In this document: piece after piece, positions 28,841 through 39,407 of the stretch | Position numbering within the stretch: position 1 is the first letter of the stretch | Layout of the letters: each line of letters begins with the position of its first letter | Assembly: GCA_015231915.1 (NCBI GenBank) | Contig: JADGAR010000005.1 | Span: 1 to 64,000 of the forward strand | Length of the DNA stretch: 64,000 bases | DNA from: Magnetococcales bacterium | GTDB taxonomy: Bacteria; Pseudomonadota; Magnetococcia; Magnetococcales; Magnetaquicoccaceae | Direction: 5' to 3' | Translations under genes and position numbers: made by a program | The notes under the pieces: generated by a model | Database searches by the model: none | What the model was told of the DNA's origin: nothing | Seen by the model: only the letters and a program-made list of their open reading frames with translations

Positions 28841-31032
28841 ACGCCAAACTGCTGTGGATCGCCTTGCTGGTGACCGGGCTGTTTCTGCTCCTGTCCGGAG
28901 CGGCGCAAGTATACGTGATCTATCCCAGTTTCGAGCAACTGGACCTGGCGGAGGCCAAGACCAACGGCGAGCGTTCCGTGCAGGCCCTGCGACGGGAGAT
29001 TCACCACCTGAGCGTTCTGGCCCAGGACTGGAGCAACTGGGACGACACCTACCGGTTCATCGAGGATCGCAATCCGGAATTTCTGGCCAGCAATCTCCTC
29101 CCCGGTTTCTCCGACCCGCTGCACATCGACATGCTTTTCCTGTACGACCAGCGCGGCACACTGGTCTGGGGCCATCGCTTCGAGGACGGCAAGAAGGAAC
29201 TCTTCCCCTGGCCGACCTTTCCCACGCAACGCCGTGATCATCCGCTGCTCCAGGGCATGCGCCCGGACCCTCCCGGCGTGACAGGCATCCTGCTGACCGA
29301 CCGAGGCCCCATGCTGATGGCCGCCCATCCCATCCTGACCAGTGAACGCCAGGGACCCGCGCGCGGCATGCTGATCATGGGCCGCATGCTGGATGCCAAA
29401 ATGCTGAAAACCCTGGAAGAACAAGTCGGGGTGGCCTTCCGGATCTGGGAACCGGGCTGGGAGCCGACCCCGGCGGAACGGGACATCAAGGCGGAACTGA
29501 TGCAAACAGGCAACCGGGAGCCGAGGATCGTCGTCGAGGAGCACTGGATCCGTTATTACACGCTGCTCCAGGATGTCGAAAAGCACTGGGAACTGCTGCT
29601 GCGCGCCGACACCCCCCGGGATATCGCGGTGCAAGGCAGGAAGGCCATTCTGGCCGGCTTGCTCTTTCAGGGTCTGGCGGCCCTGTTTGTCATGCTGGTC
29701 ATGCTGCTTTTGTTGCGAGCCAAGGTATTGAAACCCCTGGCCTCCCTGACGAACGCCATCGCCGGAGACGGGCGGAGGGACGAGTTCGACATCCTGGGCA
29801 ACTACAAGCTGACCCTGGAAAACGCCATCGCCGAGCGGACCCGGGAACTGCGGGAGGCCAGGGACCTGGCCCTGGAGGCCTCGCGGGCCAAGGGAGAATT
29901 CCTGGCCACCATGAGCCATGAGATCCGGACCCCCATGAATGTCATTCTCGGCTATGGCGAGATCCTGGAAGGGACCTCCCTGGACGAAGAACAGCGCCGC
30001 CATCTGACCACCATCCGTACCGCCGGGGATACCCTGCTCGGGCTGATCAACGACATCCTGGACCTGGCCAAGGTGGAGTCCGGGCGCCTGACCCTGGAAC
30101 GGATCCCGTTTGGTTTGCGGGAACTGGTGGAAGAGTGTCTGACGATGTTCCGCGAGAAGGCGCACGGCAAGGGTCTGTCGCTGTGCGGAGAGGTGAACGA
30201 CGGGATCCCGGATCGCCTGCTGGGAGATCGGGTACGGATCAAGCAGATTCTGGTGAATCTGCTGGGCAATGCCGTCAAATTCACCGAGCGGGGGGGCGTG
30301 AGCGTCAGCGTGCGCGAAGAGGTGCATTCGGAGCGGGTGACGGTACTGACCCTGATCGTGGCCGACAGCGGCATCGGCCTGCCGGAGGAGAAGCTGCACA
30401 CCCTGTTCGACAGCTTCACGCAGGCCGACGCTTCCCACACCCGCAAGTACGGAGGAAGCGGCCTGGGACTGGCAATCTGCGTGCGCATGGCCGAGGCGAT
30501 GGGCGGGGTGGTATGGGCCGAAAACATCCCCGAGGGCGGCAGCCGTTTTTATGTGACGCTCCCCTTCCTGCTGGATGCCGGCCTTGCGCAAATGCCTGCG
30601 AAAAAACGCGCCGAGGCGTTGCAAGCGCCGGTTGCATCGGCTAAATTCTCGGTATTGGTGGTGGATGACGTACCGGGCAACCGGCAGGTGCTGCAGGCGC
30701 ACTGGGAACAGGCGGGACATCGGGTCACCCTGGCCGCCAGCGGACGGGAGGCGGTGGATCTCTACTTCAAGGGACACCACTTCGACCTGATCCTCATGGA
30801 CATCCAGATGCCGGAAATGGACGGCCTGGAGGCGACCCGGACGATCCGCGGCCTGGAACGGACCCGGGGCCAACAGCGTATCCCCATCGTCGCCGTGACC
30901 GCCCACGCCCTGGTGGAGGAGCGGGCACGCTGTCTGGAGGCGGGGTGCGATCACTGCCTGATCAAGCCGGTTCGCAAAGACCAATTGTTAAGCGAGTGCT
31001 ACCATTTATTGCAGAAACAGGCGCCAGGATGA
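28831..31032 (+). CDS. Membrane hybrid histidine kinase with CHASE4-type sensor and receiver
   Basis: A 733 aa sensor. A membrane helix (about 6-27) precedes a periplasmic CHASE4-like domain ([18 protein letters not shown] is characteristic), a second helix at about 270-292, a HisKA domain with His363 ([14 protein letters not shown]), an HATPase domain ([13 protein letters not shown]) and a receiver with VVDD and phospho-acceptor Asp657 ([12 protein letters not shown]). The start is GTG at 28831 inside the end of tgt, with GGAGG upstream. It is followed by a second hybrid kinase and a diguanylate cyclase, probably one pathway. The ligand is unknown. Confidence 0.88.
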   Translation: MSVNAKLLWIALLVTGLFLLLSGAAQVYVIYPSFEQLDLAEAKTNGERSVQALRREIHHLSVLAQDWSNWDDTYRFIEDRNPEFLASNLLPGFSDPLHIDMLFLYDQRGTLVWGHRFEDGKKELFPWPTFPTQRRDHPLLQGMRPDPPGVTGILLTDRGPMLMAAHPILTSERQGPARGMLIMGRMLDAKMLKTLEEQVGVAFRIWEPGWEPTPAERDIKAELMQTGNREPRIVVEEHWIRYYTLLQDVEKHWELLLRADTPRDIAVQGRKAILAGLLFQGLAALFVMLVMLLLLRAKVLKPLASLTNAIAGDGRRDEFDILGNYKLTLENAIAERTRELREARDLALEASRAKGEFLATMSHEIRTPMNVILGYGEILEGTSLDEEQRRHLTTIRTAGDTLLGLINDILDLAKVESGRLTLERIPFGLRELVEECLTMFREKAHGKGLSLCGEVNDGIPDRLLGDRVRIKQILVNLLGNAVKFTERGGVSVSVREEVHSERVTVLTLIVADSGIGLPEEKLHTLFDSFTQADASHTRKYGGSGLGLAICVRMAEAMGGVVWAENIPEGGSRFYVTLPFLLDAGLAQMPAKKRAEALQAPVASAKFSVLVVDDVPGNRQVLQAHWEQAGHRVTLAASGREAVDLYFKGHHFDLILMDIQMPEMDGLEATRTIRGLERTRGQQRIPIVAVTAHALVEERARCLEAGCDHCLIKPVRKDQLLSECYHLLQKQAPG

Positions 31033-31084
31033 CTCGGAATTTTTTCATTATCGATCCCGCGCCTGACCAACCGGAGCGCCAGAC

Positions 31085-33424
31085 ATGAAGGAGATCGTCC
31101 TGCATCGGCGTTACTGGGCCATTCCCTTTCTGTTGTGGACCCTCCTGCTGACCGGATCCTATCTTTGGAACGAGCGCAATCTGGAACAGCACGGCCTGGA
31201 CCTGGCCCTGAACCGGGGACGGTTCGTGTTCCAGTTCGTCGAGACCATGCGGCACTGGAACGCGCTGCATGGCGGCGTGTTCGTGCCGATGACGCCGGAT
31301 AGCCCGCCCAACCCCTACCTGGATGCCAACATTCGGGAATTGACCTGCCGGGACGGCGTGGTGCTCACCCGTGTCAATCCGGCCTACATGACCAGGCAGG
31401 TGGCCGAATTGGCGCTGCGCACCGGGGCACTGATGATGCATCTGACCAGCCTCAAGCCCCTGCGTCCGGAAAACCGGGCCGACCCGTGGGAAGAAACGGC
31501 GTTGCGGAGCTTCGAGGCAGGGGCGCGGGAACGGATCGAATTTCTTCAGGATGAGGGCAATCCGCGTTATCGCTACATGGCGCCTTTGCCAACCCGCAAG
31601 GCCTGCCTGCAGTGTCACGCCAAACAGGGATACCATGAAGGAGACGTGCGCGGCGGATTGAGCCTCACCTTTCCTGCTGACGAGATCCGCAAGGCGGTGG
31701 TCAATCAACAAAAAATCGTACTGTATTATCATGTTGCGGCCTGGGTGGCGCTGTCGGTTTTGTTTCTGATGCTGCTCAAACAGATGCGCCTGACCCTTTT
31801 GCACCTGCAAACGGAAAACGTGCGTCAGGAACAACTGGTGGCGGAACGGACCTCCGAGTTGCAGCGCGCCAAGGAGCATGCGGAGGTTGGCAACCGGGCC
31901 AAGAGCGAATTTTTGTCGGTGATGAGCCATGAAATCCGCACGCCGATGAACGCCATACTCGGTTTTTCCGACCTGCTGGCCGACAGCGACCTGACCGTCC
32001 AGCAGCAGGAATGGGTACAAGGGGTGATGACCGCCAGCGCGGGACTGGTGGAACTGATCAACGACATGCTGGGCTGGTCGTGGTCCAGTTCCGCTGTGGA
32101 GGGGCTGGAAGGCACGGTGTTCCAACTGGCGCAACTCCTGGAAGAGTCCACGGCCAATGCCCGGACGCGGGCCGACGCCAAGGGGCTGCGTCTGGAACTG
32201 GAGATCGCGGCGACGGTCCCGGAATACCTGCATGGCGCGGAGAAGGGTTTGCGCCTGGTGCTGCGGAATCTGCTGGGCAATGCGGTCAAATTCACCGAGC
32301 GGGGCACGGTGCGGCTGCGGGTCTCTGTCAACCCAGAACAGGAGGGCCTGTTCCGGTTCGAGGTGGAGGATACGGGTATCGGCATCCCCAGGGATCGGTT
32401 GACGGAGATCTTCGATCCCTTCGTGCAGTTGGATTCGTCCCACTCCCGGCGTTTCGGAGGGACGGGTCTGGGTCTGGCATTGTGTCGGCGCCTGGTGGAA
32501 CGAATGGGGGGAGAGATCGGCGTGGAGAGCCAGGCAGGGGTCGGCAGCCGGTTTTTCTTCACCGTGCCCATGCGTGCAGCCGAGGGCGACGCCGAGCTTG
32601 AGCGACCTCAGACGGTCATGCCGGAGACCGGAGACCTGCCCGCCGACGCACGCATTCTGCTGGTGGAGGACGATCCGGTCAACCGGAAGGTGGTCAGCGG
32701 CATGCTCAAACGGCTGGGCCTGGATTGCGAGATTGCGGAAAACGGGGCGCTGGCCCTGGAAAAACTGCGCTCTGCCTCCTTCGATCTGGTGCTGATGGAT
32801 TGCCAGATGCCGGTCATGGACGGTTTCACCGCCTGCCGCCATCTGCGGGAGCGGGAACGGGAACAGGGCCTGAAACGGCTTCCGGTGGTGGCGGTGACGG
32901 CCTATGCCATGCAAGGGGACAAGGAACGATGCCTGTCCGCCGGCATGGACGACTACATGGCCAAGCCCTTGAGCCTGGCCGGCCTGGAAGCGACCCTGGC
33001 ACGCTGGCTCCTGGGACGCCCTGTTCCCGAGACGACCCTGGTGCCGGAACCGGTCGTGGAGGAGGAATTTCCCAGCATGGACATGCGCCTTTTCGGCCAG
33101 TTGCGGGATGCGCTGGGGGTGGAGGGGGTGCGCGAGGTCATTCTGGTCTTTCTCCAGATTCTGCCGGAGCGGCTGCAGGCCATCCGGGAGGGGGTGGCCG
33201 CCCGGGATCCGGGACGGGTCCATCGGGAGACCCATCCCTTGAAAAGTCCCTCGCGTCAATTGGGGGCCACCCGTTTCAGCGAGTTGGCCACGGAACTGGA
33301 TACCCTGACACGCAACGGCTCTCTGGAGGGCACCACGGAACTGGTCGGGCGTCTCGATGAGGAGGCGGGACGGATCGGGTCGATCCTGCGCTCCCTGGCT
33401 GGCGAGGAGCAGAGCACGCCATGA
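31085..33424 (+). CDS. Hybrid histidine kinase with heme-type DUF3365 sensor, receiver and Hpt
   Basis: The 779 aa protein has a membrane helix (about 10-27), a periplasmic DUF3365 (Tll0287-like) domain containing a c-type heme motif Cys174-LQ-Cys177-His178, a second helix (about 218-236), HisKA with His282, HATPase, a receiver with Asp572 ([12 protein letters not shown]), and a C-terminal Hpt domain with His717 ([15 protein letters not shown]). All parts of a His-Asp-His relay are thus in one chain. The heme motif suggests redox or gas sensing. It overlaps the next gene, the diguanylate cyclase, by 4 bp. Confidence 0.9.
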   Translation: MKEIVLHRRYWAIPFLLWTLLLTGSYLWNERNLEQHGLDLALNRGRFVFQFVETMRHWNALHGGVFVPMTPDSPPNPYLDANIRELTCRDGVVLTRVNPAYMTRQVAELALRTGALMMHLTSLKPLRPENRADPWEETALRSFEAGARERIEFLQDEGNPRYRYMAPLPTRKACLQCHAKQGYHEGDVRGGLSLTFPADEIRKAVVNQQKIVLYYHVAAWVALSVLFLMLLKQMRLTLLHLQTENVRQEQLVAERTSELQRAKEHAEVGNRAKSEFLSVMSHEIRTPMNAILGFSDLLADSDLTVQQQEWVQGVMTASAGLVELINDMLGWSWSSSAVEGLEGTVFQLAQLLEESTANARTRADAKGLRLELEIAATVPEYLHGAEKGLRLVLRNLLGNAVKFTERGTVRLRVSVNPEQEGLFRFEVEDTGIGIPRDRLTEIFDPFVQLDSSHSRRFGGTGLGLALCRRLVERMGGEIGVESQAGVGSRFFFTVPMRAAEGDAELERPQTVMPETGDLPADARILLVEDDPVNRKVVSGMLKRLGLDCEIAENGALALEKLRSASFDLVLMDCQMPVMDGFTACRHLREREREQGLKRLPVVAVTAYAMQGDKERCLSAGMDDYMAKPLSLAGLEATLARWLLGRPVPETTLVPEPVVEEEFPSMDMRLFGQLRDALGVEGVREVILVFLQILPERLQAIREGVAARDPGRVHRETHPLKSPSRQLGATRFSELATELDTLTRNGSLEGTTELVGRLDEEAGRIGSILRSLAGEEQSTP

Positions 33425-34332
33425 ACGAATTCCGGAAATTCCCCTTTGCGGAAGCGCGCGACGTGCTCTATCAACTGGATCTGATGCTCTTCTACCACGA
33501 GGAGTGGTTCGGCAATTTCACCCGGGGGATCATTTGCGGCCTGCCACTGGATGATGCGTTCGCCGGGGAGGAGGCCTACCGGCACTGCCGGTTCGGGCAG
33601 TGGATCTACACCGGGATGGACAGCACGATCAAACAGACCACGATCATGCAGGACATCGAGTTGATCCACCGCAACATGCACCTGGCCTTCCGGCAATTCT
33701 ACCTGCAATGGCTGGCGGACCCCCGCCAGACAAGGGCGTTGTACGACGAGGCGCTGGTCAAAAGAACGGCCTTCAAGCTGAGCGTGAACACCCTGCAGTT
33801 CATGATCTACGACCATCTGCTGCAAACCGATCCCCTGACCAAGACCTTCAACCGGACCAAGCTCCTTTCCACCCTGGAGCGGGAACGGAAACGGATCGAG
33901 GAGACCAGGGAGAGTTGCGCCGTGGTGATGGCGGACATCGATCATTTCAAGCAGGTGAACGACCGTCATGGCCATGGTGTGGGGGACATGGTGCTGGTGC
34001 AGACCGCCGCCCTGATCCGCAACATGCTGCGGCCCATGGATCTGGTTTTCCGCTATGGGGGCGAGGAGTTTCTGCTCTATCTGCCCGGCGTGGACCAGAA
34101 AAGCGCGCTGACCGCCCTGAACCGGATCCGGGAGAAGGTGGCGGGCAACGCCATCCTGATCGGGGAAGACCGGACCATACGCATCACCATTTCGTTCGGG
34201 GCCGCACGGCTGGACACCTCAAGGGAGATCGCCGCCTCGGTGGCCCTGGCGGACGAGGCCCTCTACCAGGCCAAGCACAACGGTCGCAACCGGGTGGAGT
34301 GGCGGGAAGAACGATGGGAGTCTGACGGGTGA
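33421..34332 (+). CDS. Diguanylate cyclase with zinc-binding CZB domain (DgcZ-like)
   Basis: Makes c-di-GMP from two GTP. The 303 aa (E. coli DgcZ 296) have an N-terminal CZB domain with its Zn-ligand pattern: a His near 26 (FYHEEWF), Cys in [11 protein letters not shown], and two His in IHRNMH; then a GGDEF domain with the active site GGEEF. No obvious RxxD inhibitory site is seen before it. In DgcZ, zinc binding inhibits the enzyme. ATG overlap with the preceding hybrid kinase suggests that the kinase and cyclase act in the same response. Confidence 0.9.
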   Translation: MNEFRKFPFAEARDVLYQLDLMLFYHEEWFGNFTRGIICGLPLDDAFAGEEAYRHCRFGQWIYTGMDSTIKQTTIMQDIELIHRNMHLAFRQFYLQWLADPRQTRALYDEALVKRTAFKLSVNTLQFMIYDHLLQTDPLTKTFNRTKLLSTLERERKRIEETRESCAVVMADIDHFKQVNDRHGHGVGDMVLVQTAALIRNMLRPMDLVFRYGGEEFLLYLPGVDQKSALTALNRIREKVAGNAILIGEDRTIRITISFGAARLDTSREIAASVALADEALYQAKHNGRNRVEWREERWESDG

Positions 34333-34757
34333 TGCGAGAAATACGCTGGAAACAGCGCTTCGACAATTACCTCAAGGCCTTGCAAACCCTTGATGCGGCC
34401 ATGGCGTTGGCGCGGGAACGGGGATTGTCCACCCTGGAACAGCAGGGGTTGATCCAAGGGTTCGAGTATACCCATGAACTCGCCTGGAACGTCTTCAAGG
34501 ATTATCTGGAGCACCAGGGGATTTTCGGACTGGTGGGATCGCGGGACGCCACTCGCAGCGCCTTCAAGAACGGGCTGATCACGCAAGGCGATATCTGGAT
34601 GCAAATGATTTCTGATCGCAGCATGACCTCCCACACCTACAACCAGATCCGGGCGCAGACCATCGCCGCAGCCATTGCCGAGTGGTATTACCCTGCGTTC
34701 AAGGAGATGGCCGAGCGGTTCACCCGGCTTTACCAGCAACCGGTGGACGACCCGTGA
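34332..34757 (+). CDS. HI0074-type (HEPN-fold) nucleotidyltransferase substrate-binding protein
   Basis: The 141 aa helical protein belongs to the HI0074/NTase_sub_bind group, the HEPN half of MNT-HEPN modules. The conserved core QGFEYTHELAWNVFKDYLE is present, and so is an RX4H motif, Arg96-SMTS-His101, followed by TYNQI. Such HEPN proteins are RNases or AMPylation targets held in check by a small nucleotidyltransferase (MNT). Its start overlaps the cyclase stop (TGATG). The MNT partner that should follow is destroyed after ~22 codons. Confidence 0.85.
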   Translation: MREIRWKQRFDNYLKALQTLDAAMALARERGLSTLEQQGLIQGFEYTHELAWNVFKDYLEHQGIFGLVGSRDATRSAFKNGLITQGDIWMQMISDRSMTSHTYNQIRAQTIAAAIAEWYYPAFKEMAERFTRLYQQPVDDP

Positions 34758-34819
34758 ACCACGGACTGCCATCCGACGCCGTGGCGCGCCTTCATGGCGT
34801 TCTGGCGCGTTTTCCCGCC
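34754..34819 (+). pseudogene. Remnant of a minimal nucleotidyltransferase (MNT) gene
   Basis: A GTG overlapping the HEPN-type stop (GTGA) opens a frame coding MNHGLPSDAVARLHGVLARF, the N-terminal helix usual in HI0073-type nucleotidyltransferases, which then should continue into the GSxAxG active site. Instead the sequence changes to an unrelated fragment of a receiver-domain gene. No GS motif follows in any frame nearby. The identification rests on the short N-terminal match and on gene order. Confidence 0.55.
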
Positions 34820-34831
34820 AACATGAAGATG

Positions 34832-34905
34832 ACCTGCGAGCGCTGGATCGGCTTGGGGAGCACACAGAGATCCGGGATGTCTGCGGTCTTGACGCGCAGG
34901 TCGTC
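34832..34905 (-). pseudogene. Fragment of a hybrid-kinase receiver domain (copy of 36760-36834)
   Basis: On the minus strand this codes DDLRVKTADIPDLCVLPKPI and then QRSQV, nearly identical to the end of the hybrid kinase 1.9 kb away (DDLRAKTADIPDLYVLPKPI, QRSQV). DNA identity by hand is about 66 of 74 bases. It has no start or stop of its own. It marks an old duplication whose breakpoint fused a kinase-gene end to the truncated MNT gene. Confidence 0.8.
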
Positions 34906-34970
34906 AGGAGGTTGATCACCGGGCCGGAGCCCGGGTCAACCGATCCTGCTGGTGGCGTACTCCCCGTGCG

Positions 34971-36539
34971 TCAGAAGTCGATTCTGTAATTGGCCATAAC
35001 ACCAGTAATTTTCGTATTTTCCCGTCCGAAACTGTTGTTCAGATCCAGGGTCAGGGTGTGGTTGTCCTTGACCGCGTAGTCGAAGCCGATTTTTGCGGAA
35101 ATCTCGTCACGATCTTCCTTGTTGTTGCTGATGATATCTTGATCCATAAAGAAATCATACAGATAACTTGCGCCAACAAACCCGGAAAACGACTTGTAGG
35201 TATGGTGAAGGGTCGCGGACACCTTCGCCTCCCCCAAGCCGGTATCGTTTTTCAACGGGGTGGTATTGTCCGATTCCGTGTATTTCCCCCGATGATCCCA
35301 TGAGCCGAGAACGCCGACCCCCAGGTTCAAGGTTGTGGCACTGCTCAATGGAAGATAGCCGTCGAGATTGGTGTCCAACATCACTCTGCGCGCGTGATAA
35401 CTCCCTGTGACGCGGGTCATGGTGCCGGGCGTGAGTCTGTCGGTATTGCTTTTTGAGGCACCATAGCTGGCGCTGACATTCCAGACGAGGCCACCATCCA
35501 GAAAGCTCGTCCCGAAATAGGGGGTGATGGAAACACCGGTCGTGTCAATACCGCCGTTATTATAGTTCGTATTAAGGATATTGTCTTCAATCCCAACCGT
35601 GACCCCAACCAGACTGCTTTTGAGAACTTTCATATCACCACCCAACAGCATCAATTTGAGTTGACCTGTATAGGGCAGAAACGCAGAGGTGCCACGGATC
35701 CAGGTGTTGCCGACGGTTCCCCAGAGACCCTTGGAGTTGCTTTTCAACTCTCCCGATGACAACCCCGTGATGGGCATGGTGAGGCCAGAGGAGTCCTGGC
35801 GACCTTCGCCACCGGGCAACGGCGTGCCCGGCACACTGCCCGGACCTTTTGGGCGCATGCCTTTGCCTGCGGAGGATGCCTGGGAGAGCGCTGCGGAAAT
35901 GCGCGAAGAAACCACGGTGGCAACGACTTGTGATGTGGTGCGATTGACCTGTTGCTGCGTGGCGGAACCGGAATCCAGTGTGCCGATGGCGCCAAGGAAA
36001 TTCAATACGTCCTGCACGCCGATTTGACGTTCCGTACCGCTGAACAGCGTGGCGCCATTATAGGTCAAGGTGGTGATGTTGGTGCGTGTTGACTGCATCC
36101 AACTGGCAGCGTTGGTCGTAAACGTCATGGGCTTGCCTCCCACCATGAAGGTCATGGTCTGGGAATTGCGCATCGCACTCAAATTTTTGTAGCTGCCGCT
36201 GTAGATCTCCACGCCAGACACGGTCAACGTGAAGGTGTGATTGGTCTGATCCGGATGAGCGCCAATCTGGTTGATCGGTACACTGCTGGTGAAGGTGAAC
36301 GGAAACCCAGCAATCGTTCCACTGATGGTCGAACCGCTTTCCAGGGTGGAAGGGAGACTCGGATTGATGCTGTAGGATTGACCGCAAAAGGAGCCGCTCA
36401 GGACGGTTGCTGAATTCGCCAAATACTGTTTTTCAAGAACATTCCAAGTACTGCCAATTTCACAGCCGGCTTGGGCATCGACCAGAGGCAAGAGCAAAGT
36501 GGATGCGAAGACAGGAAACAATACATAAGTTTTATTCAC
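34971..36539 (-). CDS. Autotransporter-like outer-membrane beta-barrel protein
   Basis: The 522 aa protein has a signal peptide (about 1-24, VDAQA), a beta-rich passenger (about 25-230) of Ser/Thr/Gly-type sequence, a Gly/Pro linker (KGPGSVPGTPLPGGEG), and a C-terminal half resembling an autotransporter barrel (SKGLWGTVGNTWIRG to the end) that closes with Phe (YRIDF), the usual outer-membrane signal. The passenger has no recognised enzyme motif. Single gene with its own upstream promoter. Confidence 0.75.
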   Translation of the reverse strand: MNKTYVLFPVFASTLLLPLVDAQAGCEIGSTWNVLEKQYLANSATVLSGSFCGQSYSINPSLPSTLESGSTISGTIAGFPFTFTSSVPINQIGAHPDQTNHTFTLTVSGVEIYSGSYKNLSAMRNSQTMTFMVGGKPMTFTTNAASWMQSTRTNITTLTYNGATLFSGTERQIGVQDVLNFLGAIGTLDSGSATQQQVNRTTSQVVATVVSSRISAALSQASSAGKGMRPKGPGSVPGTPLPGGEGRQDSSGLTMPITGLSSGELKSNSKGLWGTVGNTWIRGTSAFLPYTGQLKLMLLGGDMKVLKSSLVGVTVGIEDNILNTNYNNGGIDTTGVSITPYFGTSFLDGGLVWNVSASYGASKSNTDRLTPGTMTRVTGSYHARRVMLDTNLDGYLPLSSATTLNLGVGVLGSWDHRGKYTESDNTTPLKNDTGLGEAKVSATLHHTYKSFSGFVGASYLYDFFMDQDIISNNKEDRDEISAKIGFDYAVKDNHTLTLDLNNSFGRENTKITGVMANYRIDF

Positions 36540-36636
36540 AGAATTTCCTTTTTTGGTTGGCTCACATTATTCACGAACCTTCCGCCCCGCAAAGCACGGT
36601 TGCCCGCTTTGGCGATTGCGTCTCAGAATTATGCAC

Positions 36637-36665
36637 ACTCTATCGCAAACAGACGAGCGGGTCAA
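36637..36665 (-). promoter_or_regulatory. Sigma-70-type promoter of the autotransporter gene
   Basis: On the minus strand TTGACC (36665-36660), a 17 base spacer and TAGAGT (36642-36637) make a good -35/-10 pair about 100 bp before the ATG at 36539. The region between 36540 and 36690 holds no gene. Confidence 0.5.
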
Positions 36666-36690
36666 CGGCACGCTGTGTCAACTACAAGAA

Positions 36691-39354
36691 TTATTCCTGG
36701 CCAGCTACATCACCCGAGACATCCTCCGGCATCCCGAGCGCCCGATTGATCGCGGCATACACCTGGGAGCGCTGAATCGGCTTGGGTAACACATAAAGAT
36801 CCGGGATGTCGGCAGTCTTGGCGCGCAGGTCGTCGTTGCCGAACAACAGGATCGGCGGGGTCTCCAGGCCGGGGAAGGTGCGCAGACGACGGGTCTCCTC
36901 CTCCCCGCCCGACGGGGAGAGGGAGCAGTCCAGACAGATGATATCGAAATGGAGCGGCGCGCCATCAGCGCCATTCATGGCATCCGTGGCATGGCACTCC
37001 CCAAGCTCGGTGACCTCCAACTCCCTGGCGAGGAGCAGTTTTTTCAGGATCAAACGGTTGACCGGATGGCGGCCCGCCACCAGCGCCCGGCGGCCCGGCA
37101 GGGGGGCGGCATTCGCGGAGATGCTGCCGTTCTCCTCCTGGGGCATTTCCATGGGAAGGGTAAGCACGAAGATGCTCCCCTCGTTCACCCGGCTGGTCAC
37201 CCGGATGGTCCCCCCCATCAGTTCGATGATCCGCTTGGTGATGGCCAACCCCAGCCCGGAACCGCCATAGGCCCGGGACAGCGAGGTGTCGGCCTGGGTG
37301 AAAGGATCGAAAATGGCATGCTGCATCTCTTCCGGGATGCCGATGCCGGTGTCGGCGATGGTGATGAGCAGGGTGCCGGGCGCGGCAGGACGCGGGGCCA
37401 GTTCCACGCGCAGGGAAATGCTCCCCTTGTGGGTGAACTTGATGGCATTGCCCAACAGATGCATCAGGACATGCCGCAGCCGGACCGGATCCCCGACGAG
37501 ACGCAGGGGCGCGGAGGGGGTCACCTCGCAGAGGAACTCCAGGGACTTCTCCCTGGCCCGGGCCGCGATGCGCTCCTCGGTCCCCGCCACCAGGGCATGC
37601 AGATCGAAGAGCTGCTTGTCCAGGATGAACTGCTCCGAGTCCAGCCTGGAGATGTCCAGCAGGTCGTCGATCATGGCCGACAGCCGATCCGCACCGCCCA
37701 GCAACTCCCTGAGATAGCGCCGCTGGGTCTTGTTGAGTTCGCCACTGCTCTTTTCCAGCACCAGATTGGCGCAGCCGATGACGGTGTTCAAAGGGGTGCG
37801 CAACTCGTGGCTGATGTTGGCCATGAAATCGTTCTTGACGCGGATGGCGGCCTCGGCGGCCTCCCGCGCCTGCTGCAGGGCCGCTTCCAGCTCGATCCGC
37901 AGGGAAACGTCCTCCTTGATCGCCACATAGTGGGTGGTCCCCTGCTCCGGGTCGTGGATCGGGGAGATGGCATTGAGTTCCCAATAGCCGGTGCCGTCCT
38001 TGCGCCGGTTGTGCAACTGCCCCCGCCACACCTGGCCTGCGGAGATGGTCTCCCACAGGTTCTTGTAGGTGAGCGCAGGGGTGGTGCCCGATTTCAGGAA
38101 CCCGGAATCACGCCCGATGCTCTCGTCAGGGGAGTAGCCGGTCAGAATGGTGAATTGCGGATTGACGTACTCGATGCGGCCCTGCTGGTCGGTGATCATG
38201 ACCGCCGCCGGACTCTGCTCCACAGCCCGCGACAGCTTGCGGATGGCGATCTCGGCCCGTTTGCGCTCCTCCAGTTCGGTTCTGAGGGAGTCGCGGGTGG
38301 AGACGATCTCCCCGGTCAGACGGATGAAACGGTTGCGCAGCGTCAGGAGTTCGTCCATGCGCGGCTGGCTCTCCTCGCTCCTGGCATCCAGGACGTTTTT
38401 GGAAAAATCCATGATGTCGCGCGTGATCTGCCCGATGTTGCGGGTGATCCAGTACATGATGATCAGACAGGCGAGAATCAAAACAGCGGCGGTGATGAAG
38501 CGTTGCCCCCGCTCGGCGGCCAGGATGGATTGCACCAGGGATTCCATGGCGCCGATGGGTTCCAGGGTGACCAGTTGCAACAGCAGGTCCGAGGAACCGT
38601 AGTCGAAATAGGATTGTCCGGCGACCAGATGGCGCCCCATGGTCTCGGCGAGGGGCCGCCCGGAGGTGAGGGTGGCAGGCTGATTGTTGGCGATAATTTT
38701 CAAATTTTCGCCTTCGAGCAGTGCGACCAGACCGGTATAACGACCGACCGGCCCCTGGATCCGGGAGAGGAAATCGTCGTTCAGGGGCGCGGCCAGCATC
38801 AGGGTGGCGCGCGGTTCGCCCTGCTTGTCCGGGATCACCTCCGAGGTGATCAGGTAGGGGGCGCCGGCGATGGCGGTCAGGAAGGTCTGATTGTGGCTGA
38901 GTTCCATGAGGAGCGGCGAGGGATCCAGCAACTCCCTGGGGGGCGGCTCCGCCTGCCCCTGGTAGATCTCGCGCACCGTGCCCTCGGCGTCGAGCAGCAG
39001 CAGCAGCGGCAGGGGCGTGAAACCGCGCAGCACCGAGGAGCGGGGCAGCCAGGCGGGGGGACGGTCATGGCGCGCCACCTTGCCGCTGACATCCACCGGC
39101 TCCCAGTGATCGAGATAATCGAGGAAATTCTTCTGCGAGGCCAGCAACCGGACGGATTGGTGATAGGCGCGGATGTGGTTGTCGAAGAGGATCCGATTGG
39201 CGGCGGCCTTTTCGCCCAGCATGACGGTGAATCGTTCCTGGAAAATGGCACGCAGGTGACTGGTCTGGATGGTGTCCAGCAGACTCCAGGTGGCGGAGGC
39301 GACCAGCACGGTGGCCAGCAGCGCCTTGAGGGTCAGGGGGATTCGAGCGAGCAT
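36691..39354 (-). CDS. Membrane hybrid histidine kinase, Cache-like sensor + PAS, degenerate receiver
   Basis: An 887 aa sensor: helix at about 10-27, a large periplasmic region of double-Cache type (about 40-275), a second helix (about 285-305), a PAS/PAC pair (VMITDQQGRIEYVNPQFTIL; WELNAISPIHDP), HisKA with His516 (FMANISHELRTPLN), HATPase (HLLGNAIKFTHKG), and a C-terminal receiver. The receiver keeps an Asp (ICLDCSLS) but the acidic pair that binds Mg is replaced by AGRH, so phosphorylation is doubtful. Downstream of the dynamin-like gene and separated from it by a terminator. Confidence 0.88.
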   Translation of the reverse strand: MLARIPLTLKALLATVLVASATWSLLDTIQTSHLRAIFQERFTVMLGEKAAANRILFDNHIRAYHQSVRLLASQKNFLDYLDHWEPVDVSGKVARHDRPPAWLPRSSVLRGFTPLPLLLLLDAEGTVREIYQGQAEPPPRELLDPSPLLMELSHNQTFLTAIAGAPYLITSEVIPDKQGEPRATLMLAAPLNDDFLSRIQGPVGRYTGLVALLEGENLKIIANNQPATLTSGRPLAETMGRHLVAGQSYFDYGSSDLLLQLVTLEPIGAMESLVQSILAAERGQRFITAAVLILACLIIMYWITRNIGQITRDIMDFSKNVLDARSEESQPRMDELLTLRNRFIRLTGEIVSTRDSLRTELEERKRAEIAIRKLSRAVEQSPAAVMITDQQGRIEYVNPQFTILTGYSPDESIGRDSGFLKSGTTPALTYKNLWETISAGQVWRGQLHNRRKDGTGYWELNAISPIHDPEQGTTHYVAIKEDVSLRIELEAALQQAREAAEAAIRVKNDFMANISHELRTPLNTVIGCANLVLEKSSGELNKTQRRYLRELLGGADRLSAMIDDLLDISRLDSEQFILDKQLFDLHALVAGTEERIAARAREKSLEFLCEVTPSAPLRLVGDPVRLRHVLMHLLGNAIKFTHKGSISLRVELAPRPAAPGTLLITIADTGIGIPEEMQHAIFDPFTQADTSLSRAYGGSGLGLAITKRIIELMGGTIRVTSRVNEGSIFVLTLPMEMPQEENGSISANAAPLPGRRALVAGRHPVNRLILKKLLLARELEVTELGECHATDAMNGADGAPLHFDIICLDCSLSPSGGEEETRRLRTFPGLETPPILLFGNDDLRAKTADIPDLYVLPKPIQRSQVYAAINRALGMPEDVSGDVAGQE

Positions 39355-39368
39355 CCGGGGGCCTGTTC

Positions 39369-39399
39369 AAAAGGCCGCCGGGAGCGACTCCCGGCGGCC
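39369..39399 (-). terminator. Rho-independent terminator of the dynamin-like gene
   Basis: GGCCGCCGGGAG and CTCCCGGCGGCC (39388-39399 with 39373-39384) form a perfect 12 bp stem with a three-base loop, followed on the minus strand by TTTT. It lies directly after the GTPase stop and before the hybrid kinase start. Confidence 0.8.
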
Positions 39400-39407
39400 A
39401 GGGGCGG

